Shown: positions 15,816 to 24,764, counted from the first letter of the stretch. The stretch: 40,212 bases of DNA from an uncultured beta proteobacterium (GCA_903920695.1 CAIXNB010000164.1:1-40212), one strand, 5' to 3'. The notes: a model not told the origin generated them from the sequence alone. Program-made: numbers and translations.

Positions 15816-17794
15816 GGCGCCACCACCGCGTCGGGCTGCACCTCAACCAGAATGCGGTGGCTCTGCACCTGGTCGCCGCAGATCGCGTGCAGCGCCAGCA
15901 CGGTGCCGGCCACCGGCGAGAAGTGCACGTGTTCCATCTTCATGGCTTCGAGCGTCACCAGGGCCTGGCCCGCTTCCACGCGCTGGCCGACGGCCACCGC
16001 CACGGCCACGACGCGCCCGTTCATGGATGAGCGCACCTTGCCGTCGCCGCCGGCCTCGTTCTGGCGCGTCGATGCCGTGCGCGTTTGGTCCTCCACCGCG
16101 AACGATTGGCCACGGTAGTGCAGCAGCACGCGCCCGGCCTGGCAGCTATAGACCGCCGGCTCGGAGATGCCGTCCATGATGACGCGCACGCTGTGTGCCG
16201 TGATCTCGGCGAGTTCGACTTCCCGATTCTGTTCGCCAAACTGCACGGCAAAGCGGCGCAGCCCAAGCTGCGTCAGCATGGCCGAGCATTTGACATCGTC
16301 GATCTCGAAATGCAGGCCGGTCGGCAGCGTGTGCGTCAGGCGCCGCTGCGGCGTGCGGTGACCGGCGCTCGGCGCGTTCACCAGCAGCAGACAGGCGGCT
16401 ATTGCCGTGGCGCGGTTCTGCAACTCGACGTCCGCTGCCAGCAAGGCCGCCTTGTTCTGTTCGATGAAAGCGGTGGTGGCGCCACCCTCGGCAAAGACCG
16501 GATGCGCCAGGCAGCGCGTCAGAAACAGCTGGTTCGTGGTGACGCCCAGCAGCACCGTGTCTTCAAGGCCGCGGATCAGCTTGCGCCGGGCTTCGTCGCG
16601 GGTGCGGCCGTGGCTGATGATCTTGGCAATCATCGAGTCGTAATAGGGCGGAATCTCGGTGCCCGATTCAAGCGCGTGCTCGACGCGCAAATGGCTCGGC
16701 GCCTGCCACAGCGAGACGTTGCCGCTGCGCGGCATGAAGCCCTTGTCGGTGTCCTCGGCACAGAGGCGGACCTCGATTGCGTGGCCCGAATATTTCACGT
16801 CAGCCTGCGTTAGCGGCAGCGCCTCGCCAGCGGCCACGCGCAGTTGCAGTTCGACCAGATCGAGGCCGGTGATGGCCTCGGTGACCGGGTGCTCCACCTG
16901 CAGCCGCGTGTTCATCTCCATGAAGAAGAAGTTGCCCTCGCGGTCCAGCAAAAATTCCAGCGTACCGGCGCCTTCGTAGCGGATCGCCTTGACCGCCGCC
17001 ACGGTGGTTGCACCCATGCGCTCGCGCAAGGCAGCGTTGACGGCTGGCGAAGGCGACTCCTCGACCACCTTCTGGTGCCGGCGCTGCACCGAACAGTCAC
17101 GCTCGCCGAGGTGGATGGCATTGCCCTGGCGGTCGGCAAAGATCTGGATCTCAATGTGGCGCGGCTCGATGATGGCGCGCTCCAGAATGACGTGCGGATC
17201 ACCAAAGGAATTTTGTGCTTCGGACTGGGCGCTGCGCAGCAGGTCCTTGAACTCGGCCGCTGACGGCACGAGCCGCATGCCACGTCCGCCGCCACCAGCG
17301 GTGGCCTTGATCATGACCGGGTAGCCGACCAGCGCCGCTTCCTTTGTGAGGCGTGCCTCGGTCTGGTCCTCGCCCTGGTAGCCGGGGATGCAGGGCACGC
17401 CGGCATCGATCATCAGGCGCTTGGCGCCGGCCTTGTTGCCCATGGCCGTGATGGCCTCGGGCGAGGGGCCGATGAAGATCAGGCCGGCATCGCGACAAGC
17501 CTGGGCAAAGGCCGCGTTCTCGGCCAGAAAGCCGTAGCCCGGATGGATCGCATCGGCGCCGGTTTTCTTGGCGGCTTCGATGATGGCCGGGATGCAGAGA
17601 TATGACTGGGCCGGCAACGGCTCGCCGATGCAGACGGCCTGATCGGCTTCGTGCACATGGCGCGCATGGGCGTCGGCCGTCGAGTAGACCGCGACCGTGC
17701 GGTAGCCCAGGGCGCGCGCGCTGCGCATCACGCGCAAGGCGATTTCGCCGCGGTTGGCGATCAGGATTTTTTTGAACGGTGTTGGGCGTGTCAT
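15812..17794 (-). CDS. Acyl-CoA carboxylase alpha subunit (biotin carboxylase-BCCP)
   Basis: This is the ATP-dependent biotin-carboxylating subunit of a methylcrotonyl- or geranyl-CoA-type carboxylase. The N-terminal biotin carboxylase domain shows KKILIANRGEIALRV, HPGYGFLAENA, the ATP-grasp glycine loop GGGGRGMRLV, the ERDCSVQRRHQKVVEE segment, and FFMEMNTRLQVEHPVTE. A linker region follows. The C-terminal biotinyl domain has EAMKMEH with the biotin-accepting lysine at 619. At 660 residues it matches the methylcrotonyl/geranyl-CoA carboxylase alpha type and is longer than acetyl-CoA carboxylase AccC. It lies between the acyl-CoA dehydrogenase (32-base gap) and the hydratase (overlap). The exact acyl-CoA substrate cannot be fixed by eye. 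Confidence 0.9.
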   Translation of the reverse strand: MTRPTPFKKILIANRGEIALRVMRSARALGYRTVAVYSTADAHARHVHEADQAVCIGEPLPAQSYLCIPAIIEAAKKTGADAIHPGYGFLAENAAFAQACRDAGLIFIGPSPEAITAMGNKAGAKRLMIDAGVPCIPGYQGEDQTEARLTKEAALVGYPVMIKATAGGGGRGMRLVPSAAEFKDLLRSAQSEAQNSFGDPHVILERAIIEPRHIEIQIFADRQGNAIHLGERDCSVQRRHQKVVEESPSPAVNAALRERMGATTVAAVKAIRYEGAGTLEFLLDREGNFFFMEMNTRLQVEHPVTEAITGLDLVELQLRVAAGEALPLTQADVKYSGHAIEVRLCAEDTDKGFMPRSGNVSLWQAPSHLRVEHALESGTEIPPYYDSMIAKIISHGRTRDEARRKLIRGLEDTVLLGVTTNQLFLTRCLAHPVFAEGGATTAFIEQNKAALLAADVELQNRATAIAACLLLVNAPSAGHRTPQRRLTHTLPTGLHFEIDDVKCSAMLTQLGLRRFAVQFGEQNREVELAEITAHSVRVIMDGISEPAVYSCQAGRVLLHYRGQSFAVEDQTRTASTRQNEAGGDGKVRSSMNGRVVAVAVAVGQRVEAGQALVTLEAMKMEHVHFSPVAGTVLALHAICGDQVQSHRILVEVQPDAVVAP

Positions 17795-17826
17795 GGTGTT
17801 TCTTGTGGAAGGTGGGGCCAGGCGGT

Positions 17827-18978
17827 TCAGGCTTGCTTGGGGAAGATGCCCATGTATTTCGACAGGATTTGCAGCATCACCTCGTCGGCACCGCCGCCGA
17901 TTGAGGCCAGGCGGCCGTCGCGGAAACCGCGCGAGATGCGGCTATCGGCAAAGCCCATGCCGCCCCAGAACTGCACGCAGGTGTCGGTCAACTGGCGCAT
18001 CAAACGCCCGGCCTTGAGCTTGGCCATGGTCGCGAGTTCAGTTGCGTCCTGCCCTGCCACCACTTTCTCGACACCGAGCCAGGCCAGCGCGCTCAGCGCT
18101 TCGAGTTCGGCTTTGAGTTCGGCCAGCTTGAAGTGCACCCACTGGTTGTCGAGCAGCGACTTGCCAAAGACCTGGCGCTGACGCGTGTAGTCGATGGTGG
18201 CGTCGAGCAGGTAGCGCATGGCGCCGATGCCGTTGAGCGAGCCCCACAGGCGCTCGATCTGGAACTGCTCCATCTGGTAGATGAAGCCCATGCCCTCCTC
18301 GCCGATGCGGTGCCACTGCGGCACGCGCACGTCGTCGAAGTAGAGCTGCGCCGTGTCGGAGGAGTGCATGCCCATCTTCTCGATCTTGGCCGCCACCTGG
18401 ACGCCCTTGGCCGCCATGGGCACGATGATCAGCGACTTGTTGCGGTGCGTCGAACCGTCGGAGGTGTTGGCCAGCACGACGCAGAAGTCGGCCTGCGTGC
18501 CATTGGTGGTCCACATCTTGCCGCCGTTGATGATGTAGTCGTCGCCGTCCTTGCGCGCCGTGGTCTTGATGGAGGCGACGTCCGAGCCGCTGCCGACTTC
18601 CGAGACGCCGAGGCAGGCGACCAGATCGCCGCTGATGGCGCCGGCCAGGAACTCGCGGCACAGGCGCTCGCTGCCGTGCTCAGCCAGGGCCGGTGTGGCC
18701 ATGTCGGTCTGCACGCCGATGGCCATCGGCACGCCGCCGCAGTTGATGCGGCCCAGGGTTTCGGCCATCAGTGCGCCGTAGGAGTAGTCGAGGCCAAGGC
18801 CGCCGTACTCGACTGGCTTGCAGACGCCCAGCATTCCCAGTGTGCCAAGCTTCTTGAAGATGTCGTGCGCCGGAAAGGTGCCGGCGCGCTCCCAGGCGTC
18901 GACATGCGGATTGACTTCGGCGTCGATCAGGCGCTCGAGCGTGCGGCGCATGTCCTCGTGTTCGGGTGTGAACTGCAT
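17827..18978 (-). CDS. Acyl-CoA dehydrogenase (citronellyl- or isovaleryl-CoA-type)
   Basis: This FAD enzyme introduces the alpha-beta double bond needed before biotin-dependent carboxylation. The N-terminal helical domain (MQFTPEHEDMRRTL), the substrate/FAD loop CLGVSEVGSGSDVASIKTTA, the beta domain INGGKMWTTNGTQAD, and the C-terminal QFWGGMGF and GGADEVMLQIL are all present in 383 residues, the normal length. From memory, VPMAIGVQTDMATPALAEHG is close to the AtuD citronellyl-CoA dehydrogenase type. AAGGA lies seven bases before the ATG at 18978. It is sandwiched between carboxylase beta and alpha genes with gaps of 28 and 32 bases, so it clearly belongs to that pathway. Confidence 0.9.
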   Translation of the reverse strand: MQFTPEHEDMRRTLERLIDAEVNPHVDAWERAGTFPAHDIFKKLGTLGMLGVCKPVEYGGLGLDYSYGALMAETLGRINCGGVPMAIGVQTDMATPALAEHGSERLCREFLAGAISGDLVACLGVSEVGSGSDVASIKTTARKDGDDYIINGGKMWTTNGTQADFCVVLANTSDGSTHRNKSLIIVPMAAKGVQVAAKIEKMGMHSSDTAQLYFDDVRVPQWHRIGEEGMGFIYQMEQFQIERLWGSLNGIGAMRYLLDATIDYTRQRQVFGKSLLDNQWVHFKLAELKAELEALSALAWLGVEKVVAGQDATELATMAKLKAGRLMRQLTDTCVQFWGGMGFADSRISRGFRDGRLASIGGGADEVMLQILSKYMGIFPKQA

Positions 18979-19006
18979 GATGTCGTCCTTGAATCAAAGG
19001 TTTGGA

Positions 19007-20629
19007 TCAGGGCCGCGCGACGGCGAACTGGATCGCCTGCGGCTTGCGCGCCTCGGCTTCGCGGCAGACCGAAAACACCTCGCTGAGCACGGCACGCGTG
19101 TCGCGTGGGTCGATAACACCGTCGTCGAGCAACAGCGCGCTGGTCGTGAAGACGCTCATCTGGCGGTCGAAGCGGTCGATGATGCGCGCCTTGAGCGCGT
19201 CGAGCTGGGCGTGGTTGACCTCCTCGCCCTTGCGCAGCATCGCAGCCTCGGTCACGATGGCCATGGTGCCGGCGGCCTGCTCGCCGCCCATGACGGCGGT
19301 CCTGGCGTTCGGCCATGAGAAGCAGAAGCGTGGATGAAAACCGCGCCCACACATGCCGTAGTTGCCGGCGCCGAAGGAGGCGCCGCAGTAGATCGTGATT
19401 TGCGGCACGGTGGCGTTGGAGACGGCCTGAATCATCTTGGAGCCATGCTTGATGATGCCTGCCTCTTCGTACAAGCGCCCGACCATGAAGCCGGTCGTGT
19501 TGTTGAGGTAGAGCAGCGGCGTCTTGCTCTGGCAGCAGGCCTGGATGAAGTGGGTCGCCTTGGCTGCCCCGTCCGGATCGATCGGTCCGTTGTTGGTAAT
19601 GACACCAACCGGCCAGCCTTCGATTTTGATGTGGCCGCAGACCGTGGCGCTGCCATAGTTCTCACTGAACTCCAGGAAGTTCGAGTCGTCGGCAATGCGC
19701 GCAATGACTTCGCGCATGTCGACCGGGCGCTTGTAGTCGGCCGGCACGATGCCGAGCAGTTCTTCAGCGTCGTAGCGCGGCGGCTTGAAGCTGCGCGGCG
19801 GGTCGGCCGGCATGCCGTGGTTCCAGTCGATCTGCGCCATGATTTCGCGCGCCAGGCGGATCGCATCGCGGTCATCCTCGGCCAGATAGTCGCCCAGGCC
19901 CGAGATTGAGGTGTGCATGACGGCGCCGCCGAGTTCCTCCTCGGTTGCAATTTCGCCGGTGGCGGCTTTGAGCAGGGGCGGTCCGGCCAGGAAAGCGCGC
20001 GAGCGACCGCGCACCAGGATGATGTAGTCCGCCAGGCCGGTCTGGTAGGCGCCGCCGGCGGTCGAGGAGCCGTGCGTCACGGTCAGCACCGGCTGCCCGG
20101 CGGCCGACATCAGCGCCAGGTTGCGGAATGAGTTGCCGCCGCGTATGAAGTCCTCGACCTTGTAGGTCATCAGGTTGGCGCCGGCGCTCTCAACCAGTTG
20201 CACATAGGGCAGCTTGTTTTCGAGCGCGAGCTCCTGCACCCGCAGCACCTTGTCCAGGCCCATTGGCTGCAGGGCACCGGCGTCAATACCGGAGTCCGAC
20301 GCCAGCACCATGCAGCGGATGCCGCTGACAAAGCCGATGCCGGCAATGGCGCCGCCACCGGGCACACTTTTTTCAAGGTCAGACGTGTCGAGACCGAGTC
20401 CGGCCAGCGTCGAGAGTTCCAGAAACGGCGTGCCGGAATCGAGCAGCAGCGAGAGGCGTTCGCGCGGCAGCAACTGGCCGCGCTTCTCGAAGCGCTTGCG
20501 CGAGGCGGTGGACTTAGCGCGCGTACGTTCCTCGTAGACATGCACACGGTCGATCAGCGCCAGCATGGCAGCGCGGTTTGCCTTGAATTCTTCGCTGCTG
20601 CTGGAGATAGGGGATTCAATGTTGGCCAT
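19007..20629 (-). CDS. Acyl-CoA carboxylase beta subunit (carboxyltransferase)
   Basis: This subunit moves the carboxyl group from biotin to the gamma carbon of an unsaturated acyl-CoA. Visible family features are RKRFEKRGQLLPRERL, the oxyanion stretch SAGANLM, HGSSTAGGAYQTGLAD, NNTTGFMVGRLYEEAG, and GASFGAGNYGMCGRGF followed by SWPNARTAVMGGEQAAGTM. The 540 residues fit the methylcrotonyl/geranyl-CoA carboxylase class. The dehydrogenase next to it looks AtuD-like, so a geranyl-CoA carboxylase role (acyclic terpene use) is possible, with leucine-type methylcrotonyl-CoA as the main alternative. Only a weak AAGA precedes the start. The upstream DUF2156-like gene ends 79 bases away. Confidence 0.9.
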   Translation of the reverse strand: MANIESPISSSSEEFKANRAAMLALIDRVHVYEERTRAKSTASRKRFEKRGQLLPRERLSLLLDSGTPFLELSTLAGLGLDTSDLEKSVPGGGAIAGIGFVSGIRCMVLASDSGIDAGALQPMGLDKVLRVQELALENKLPYVQLVESAGANLMTYKVEDFIRGGNSFRNLALMSAAGQPVLTVTHGSSTAGGAYQTGLADYIILVRGRSRAFLAGPPLLKAATGEIATEEELGGAVMHTSISGLGDYLAEDDRDAIRLAREIMAQIDWNHGMPADPPRSFKPPRYDAEELLGIVPADYKRPVDMREVIARIADDSNFLEFSENYGSATVCGHIKIEGWPVGVITNNGPIDPDGAAKATHFIQACCQSKTPLLYLNNTTGFMVGRLYEEAGIIKHGSKMIQAVSNATVPQITIYCGASFGAGNYGMCGRGFHPRFCFSWPNARTAVMGGEQAAGTMAIVTEAAMLRKGEEVNHAQLDALKARIIDRFDRQMSVFTTSALLLDDGVIDPRDTRAVLSEVFSVCREAEARKPQAIQFAVARP

Positions 20630-20708
20630 GAATGTCTTGGGCGAAAAGCGCCATCCTTGTCAAAATTCAACAGGTAATTGGCCCCGGGTTCGGGACTGTT
20701 TTGGCAGT

Positions 20709-21728
20709 TTAGGCAGGGCCTTGCGGCGGGTCTTGCGAAAACTGGCTGTCAGCTGTCATTGCTGGCCCCGACCCGCAATCCATGTTACGCAGACCAATGG
20801 ATGCCGGATCAGGTCCGGCATGACAACCGCGGGCGCGCAAACGCACTCGGTACTTGTCAATCAGCGCAGCGGGTTGGTAGGACAGTTTGGTGCGGCGGAA
20901 GTTGGCCAGCCCCATGTCCTGCTCGAAGTTAAGCCACTGCACCGGCTGCTTGGATGCCGTCACAAAGTGGTGAAACATGTACTGCGCAATGCCCTTGTAG
21001 CGCGCCAGGCCCTTGGCAAAGCGCATGACGAAGACGCCGCTGCCAATCTCCTGCGCCAGCACAAAGCCAGCCGGTTCATCGTCGGCGTAATGCACGAAAC
21101 CCTGCAGGCCGAATTCGTCGAGGTGGGCCAGCGCTTCCAGGCAGGGTTGCTCGTCAGCCTCACCGCTGGCCTTGCCTTTGTCGGCCATCCAGAGCGCCAA
21201 CACGCGGCGCGCGTCGTCGAGCCCGGCGGCGTCCAGCGGCGTGCTGCGCACGACGTGGCTGGACAGAAACTGCTTCATCAGATTGCGCTTCTTCAACAAT
21301 TTGGCGCCACGGTAAAAGCGAAAGTGATCAGCCGGGTAGAGGTAGTCAGCGTCGTCGCGCGCGGCGACCGCTTCGAAGGCGGCGCTGTCAAACTGCGCCA
21401 CCTGCTGGCGTGAGAGCGGGTACAGGCAGTCGTATTGCGACAGCAACTGCGTCAGCTGCACCAGACTGGCCTGGCCCACATCAAACAGCGGGATCGCGTG
21501 GCGTGTGCCGTCGTAGGTACGACCGGAAATGAGCGGCCAGTCGCCCTCGACCAGGCGGTACTCGTGCGCGGCGCGAAACAGATAAAGGTTGGAGAAGACC
21601 AGGTCCGATAGCCGGTCCCGGCCAGCTCCGGCATGGCGGGCGGCCAGTGCCGCTTCGATGCGCGCACGCTGTGCCAGCGCCAGCGGCACGCCCGCTGCCA
21701 CGGGCGCGGCGGGCGTGCTTGGAATCAC
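20709..21728 (-). CDS. DUF2156-like (LPG-synthase C-terminal type) protein with REPIN-derived tail
   Basis: The sequence resembles the GNAT-like C-terminal domain of phosphatidylglycerol lysyltransferases (DUF2156): FSNLYLFRAAHEYRLVEGDW, DADYLYPADHFRFYRGAKLL, KKRNLMKQF, DEFGLQGFVHYADDEPAGFV and LNFEQDMGLANFRRTKLSYQP. I place the start at GTG 21728, overlapping the stop of the upstream gene by four bases; the frame upstream of that is the shadow of that gene. The protein would have 339 residues. About residues 302-326 (ARGCHAGPDPASIG...) are translated from the palindromic element at 20753-20826, so the natural C-terminus was probably near residue 300. Its role in the acyl-CoA operon is unknown. 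Confidence 0.75.
   Translation of the reverse strand: MIPSTPAAPVAAGVPLALAQRARIEAALAARHAGAGRDRLSDLVFSNLYLFRAAHEYRLVEGDWPLISGRTYDGTRHAIPLFDVGQASLVQLTQLLSQYDCLYPLSRQQVAQFDSAAFEAVAARDDADYLYPADHFRFYRGAKLLKKRNLMKQFLSSHVVRSTPLDAAGLDDARRVLALWMADKGKASGEADEQPCLEALAHLDEFGLQGFVHYADDEPAGFVLAQEIGSGVFVMRFAKGLARYKGIAQYMFHHFVTASKQPVQWLNFEQDMGLANFRRTKLSYQPAALIDKYRVRLRARGCHAGPDPASIGLRNMDCGSGPAMTADSQFSQDPPQGPA
20753..20826. repeat. REPIN-like inverted pair inside a coding 3' end (copy B)
   Basis: Unit 1 (20753-20782, CTGTCATTGCTGG...GCAATCCA) and unit 2 (20798-20826, TGGATGCCGG...CATGACAA) face each other as in the copies at 3307 and 26431. Here the element lies within the last 120 bases of the DUF2156-like reading frame and is translated on the minus strand. 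Confidence 0.75.
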
Positions 21729-22525
21729 TTTTCCGGGCCGAACGCGCCCGGCGCGGGTGCATCGGCCGGTGGGCCGGCAAAGCACTGGGCGATGGCCAGC
21801 CATTGATCGGCTGGCGCACCCTGCCAGGTCAGGGCAGTGTCGGCGCGGTTGCGCCGCTGCGTGACCAGCAGACAGAAGTCTTCGGCGCTGCCGCGCACCC
21901 AGTCGGTATCGGAGGGCTCGCCCCAGGTCCAGAGTTCGCCGTCGGGCGCGCGCAGCGCGATGCAGGGCACAGGGGCCGGCACCGGCAGCTTGCGGTTGAC
22001 GAAGCTCCAACCAAAGGTGGTGACACCAATGTGCGCGATGTGTTTGAGCCGCGCTGTGGCGGGACGCTTACGCCCGATCACGTCCCAGATATCCTGGCCG
22101 TGGGCCCAGCTTTCCATCAAGCGCGCTGTCGCAAACGAGCGCGCGCTCATGGACGGGCCATACCAGGGCAGGCGCGCCTTCGGGTCCAGGCCGGCGAGCG
22201 CCGCCACCAGGCGCTCGTGCAGGCCGCGCCAGTGCTGCGTCAGTGCCGCACCGTCGAAGGCACCGTACTTGAGGCGGGCAATGGCGCTGATCGGTTCGCC
22301 CGCTGCCATCTTGGGGCCGAGTTCCATCATGCCTTTAACAAAGGCTTCGGGTTCGGTGGCCGATTGCAGCGCGGTTTCGTCAAAGTAGCACAGGTGCGCA
22401 ATCTCGTCCCACGGCGTCCAGCCGAAGAAAGTGCTGCGCGTCTGCCACTGAGCCGGCGTCAGCGTTTCGCAAAGATCGGCCAGTGCCTGGTATTCGGCCA
22501 GCAGGTCGCGACAGGTGTCTTGCAT
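21725..22525 (-). CDS. DinB/maleylpyruvate-isomerase-like protein (TIGR03084 type)
   Basis: This protein has the N-terminal four-helix DinB-like domain of mycothiol-dependent isomerases (LLAEYQALADLCETLTPAQW, FFGWTPWDEIAHLCYFDE) and histidines placed for a metal site (H44 region, H125-140 region: LMESWAHGQDIWDVIG). It ends in a small alpha-beta domain (WTWGEPSDTDWVRGSAEDFCLLVTQRRN). Members of this family occur beside acyl-CoA degradation genes in many proteobacteria; their reaction is not established. The 266 residues are typical. GGAAGAC lies before the ATG. It overlaps the next gene by four bases and follows the acyl-CoA dehydrogenase by 23 bases. Confidence 0.82.
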   Translation of the reverse strand: MQDTCRDLLAEYQALADLCETLTPAQWQTRSTFFGWTPWDEIAHLCYFDETALQSATEPEAFVKGMMELGPKMAAGEPISAIARLKYGAFDGAALTQHWRGLHERLVAALAGLDPKARLPWYGPSMSARSFATARLMESWAHGQDIWDVIGRKRPATARLKHIAHIGVTTFGWSFVNRKLPVPAPVPCIALRAPDGELWTWGEPSDTDWVRGSAEDFCLLVTQRRNRADTALTWQGAPADQWLAIAQCFAGPPADAPAPGAFGPEK

Positions 22526-22548
22526 GGTTGTGTCTTCCCGTGTTTGCG

Positions 22549-23718
22549 TCAGATTCCAAGTTGGCGCGCAGCCAGGTCTTTGAGAATTTCCTCGGAGCCG
22601 CCGCCAATCATCATGACTTTAACCTCGCGGTAAATGCGCTCGCTCTTGGTGCCGCGCATATAGCCCATGCCGCCCAGAATCTGGATAGCCTGGTCAGCGC
22701 AGAACTGCATGGCTTGCGTGGCCAGCACCTTGGCCATGCAGATGCGCGCCACCAGTTGCGCCGGGTCGCCGGCCTGGTGCTTGATGCGGTAGGCCAGTTC
22801 ATAGATCAGGCAGCGTGCGGCGTCGATGCGCAGCGCCATGTCCATCATCTTGTGGCGCATCACCTGGCGCTCTGACAGCGGCTGGCCGAAGGTCTGGCGC
22901 TGGCGCGCCCAGTCCAGCGCTTCTTCCAGACAGACCTGTGCGTAGGCGCAGGCGGAGGCCGCCATGCCCAAGCGCTCGGAATTGAAGTTGCTCATGAAGG
23001 TCTTGAAGCCCTTGTTCTCGACGCCGATCAGGTTCTGCACCGGCACGCGGCAGTTGTCGAAATGCAGGTGCGCGGTGTCGGATGACCACCAGCCCATTTT
23101 TTTCAGTTCGGTGCGCGTCAGGCCCGGCGTATTGCCTTCGATCAGCAGCGCTGAAATGCCGCCAGCGCCCTTGTTGGCCGGGTCGGTGCGCACCGCCACG
23201 GTGAAAAAATCGGCGCGCATGCCCGAGGTGATGAAGGTCTTCTCGCCGTTGACGATGTAGTGGTCGCCATCACGGATGGCCGTGGTCCGCAGGGCCGCCA
23301 CGTCAGAGCCACCCGAAGGTTCGGTCACCGCCAGCGCGGCAATCGCGTCACCGGCCAGCACGCTGGGGATGACGCGCTGCTTGAGTTCATCCGAGCCGTG
23401 GTTCAGGATCGGCGGCAGGCCGATGGTGTGTGAATTGAGCGAGGCCGAGACGCCGCCGCCGCCCGAGCGTGCAAACTCTTCGGCCGCCACCAGATGGTAG
23501 AAAACATCAACCGGCGTGCCGCCGAATTCCTCCGGGTAACCGAGGCTGGCGATGCCGAGCTCGGCGGCGCGCTTATAGAGCGAGCGCGGGAAGGTGCCGG
23601 CTTCGTCCCATTCGTTGACAAAGGGTGTGATCTCGCGTGCGACGAAGTCGCGCAGCGTAGCCCTGAACTGCTCATGTTCAGGCGAGAAGTAGTGGGGCAG
23701 GGGTTGAAAATCAAACAT
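22549..23718 (-). CDS. Acyl-CoA dehydrogenase, first gene of the acyl-CoA operon
   Basis: This is an FAD-dependent dehydrogenase of 389 residues starting MFDFQPLPHYFSPEHEQFRA. Visible features are ALAVTEPSGGSDVAALRTTA, IVNGEKTFITSGMRADFFTV, the C-terminal catalytic and FAD region CADQAIQILGGMGYMRGTKSERIYREVK (short form: QILGGMGYMRGTKSERIY), and the ending GGGSEEILKDLAARQLGI. It resembles long- or branched-chain acyl-CoA dehydrogenases. The true start is the ATG at 23718; an open frame runs 91 codons further upstream without any domain. The ribosome site is weak. It is the promoter-proximal gene of a seven-gene leftward unit ending at 15036 and is divergent from the SDR gene at 23997. Confidence 0.9.
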   Translation of the reverse strand: MFDFQPLPHYFSPEHEQFRATLRDFVAREITPFVNEWDEAGTFPRSLYKRAAELGIASLGYPEEFGGTPVDVFYHLVAAEEFARSGGGGVSASLNSHTIGLPPILNHGSDELKQRVIPSVLAGDAIAALAVTEPSGGSDVAALRTTAIRDGDHYIVNGEKTFITSGMRADFFTVAVRTDPANKGAGGISALLIEGNTPGLTRTELKKMGWWSSDTAHLHFDNCRVPVQNLIGVENKGFKTFMSNFNSERLGMAASACAYAQVCLEEALDWARQRQTFGQPLSERQVMRHKMMDMALRIDAARCLIYELAYRIKHQAGDPAQLVARICMAKVLATQAMQFCADQAIQILGGMGYMRGTKSERIYREVKVMMIGGGSEEILKDLAARQLGI

Positions 23719-23996
23719 GGGTGCGTACCAATCATGAGTTCGGGTTGACTGAAGCTGACCGTGCTTGTGCCAGCGTAGCTTAAAGGCCCAGCTTACGGCA
23801 GGCGCCGGGGCTGGTCTTGCGTCAATTGGCTGAGCTTGATCCAGAGCCCTTTGCCACGCCATTGTGCGCAGACCGGGCCAGCGCGACCAGTTCGCGCAAG
23901 ACAATTTTGTTGCCCAGGCTAAAGTCCACGACTGGCCGGCACAGCCGTGTGGCACGCGAAGCCATGAACCAACGATTTGAAACGAGGCCATCCCCC
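23719..23996. other. Divergent control region of the acyl-CoA operon and the SDR gene
   Basis: These 278 bases separate the divergent starts of the acyl-CoA dehydrogenase and the SDR gene and should hold both promoters. I see no convincing -35/-10 pair or operator palindrome. No regulator gene for the acyl-CoA operon lies beside it. Confidence 0.45.
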
Positions 23997-24764
23997 ATGA
24001 TTGCGCAAACCATTTTCAGCCTGCAAGGCCGCACCGCTTTGATTACCGGGGCCTCCAGCGGCATTGGCCTGCACATTGCCGGCGTTTACGCCCGCGCCGG
24101 CGCCCGGGTCGTGCTGGCAGCGCGCCGGCATGACCGCATCGAGGCCGCAGTGGACGAGCTGCGCCGCTCCGGCCACCAGGCATCGGGCGTCTACCTCGAT
24201 GTGACACAGACCGACAGCATTAGCGCCGCTTTCGATACGGTCGAGCAGGAGCTCGGCGCGCCACTCGACATCCTGTTCAACAACTCGGGCGTGCTTTATT
24301 CCAAAAGCTTTCTGGAGCAGGAGGAGCGCGAAATCAGCCGCATCTTTGACACCAACCTCAAAGGCGCCATGCTGGTGGCGCAGCAGGCGGCGCGGCGCAT
24401 GAGCGCGGCAGGCCACGGCGTCATCATCAATATCGCGTCGACCGCGGGCTTGCGCGCTGGCGGCTCGCTGTCGAGTTACTGCGCCTCGAAAGCCGCCCTG
24501 ATCCATCTGGGCAATGTGATGGCGCTGGAACTGGCGTCCAAAGGCATCCGCGTCAACACCATTTGCCCAGGCAATATCGAAACCGACATGCAGGCTTCGC
24601 TCAAGGATTTCGAGAAAGCCCTGATCAAGCGAACGCCGCTGCGGCGCTTTGGCAAGCCGGAGGATCTCGATGGCGTTGCGCTGCTGCTGGCGTCCGATGC
24701 GGGCCGCTACATGACGGGCACGGCGATTGCCGTAGACGGTGGGCAGACCCTGACCTGGATGTAA
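23997..24764 (+). CDS. Short-chain dehydrogenase/reductase (SDR)
   Basis: This is a classical NAD(P)-dependent SDR of 255 residues. The cofactor loop TGASSGIG is at 17-24, NNSG at 95-98, and the catalytic S148, Y161 and K165 (YCASK) are intact. It ends with the usual FGKPEDLDGVALLLASDAG and a GxAIAVDGGQT tail. The substrate is unknown. The gene is divergent from the acyl-CoA operon, where a 3-hydroxyacyl- or terpenol-type reaction would fit. It also lies 103 bases upstream of the UlaE-like gene on the same strand, where polyol or ketose oxidation would fit. I chose the ATG at 23997, preceded by GAGG; an in-frame ATG at 23964 is possible. Confidence 0.88.
   Translation: MIAQTIFSLQGRTALITGASSGIGLHIAGVYARAGARVVLAARRHDRIEAAVDELRRSGHQASGVYLDVTQTDSISAAFDTVEQELGAPLDILFNNSGVLYSKSFLEQEEREISRIFDTNLKGAMLVAQQAARRMSAAGHGVIINIASTAGLRAGGSLSSYCASKAALIHLGNVMALELASKGIRVNTICPGNIETDMQASLKDFEKALIKRTPLRRFGKPEDLDGVALLLASDAGRYMTGTAIAVDGGQTLTWM

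Noticed and set aside
18133-19086. A 317-codon plus-strand open frame across an acyl-CoA dehydrogenase gene
   Set aside because: Antisense shadow of a well-supported gene; composition is dominated by His, Ala and Val with no motifs.
22549-23991. A longer first acyl-CoA dehydrogenase starting at 23991
   Set aside because: The additional 91 residues have no domain and lie in the divergent control region; the family start is the ATG at 23718.
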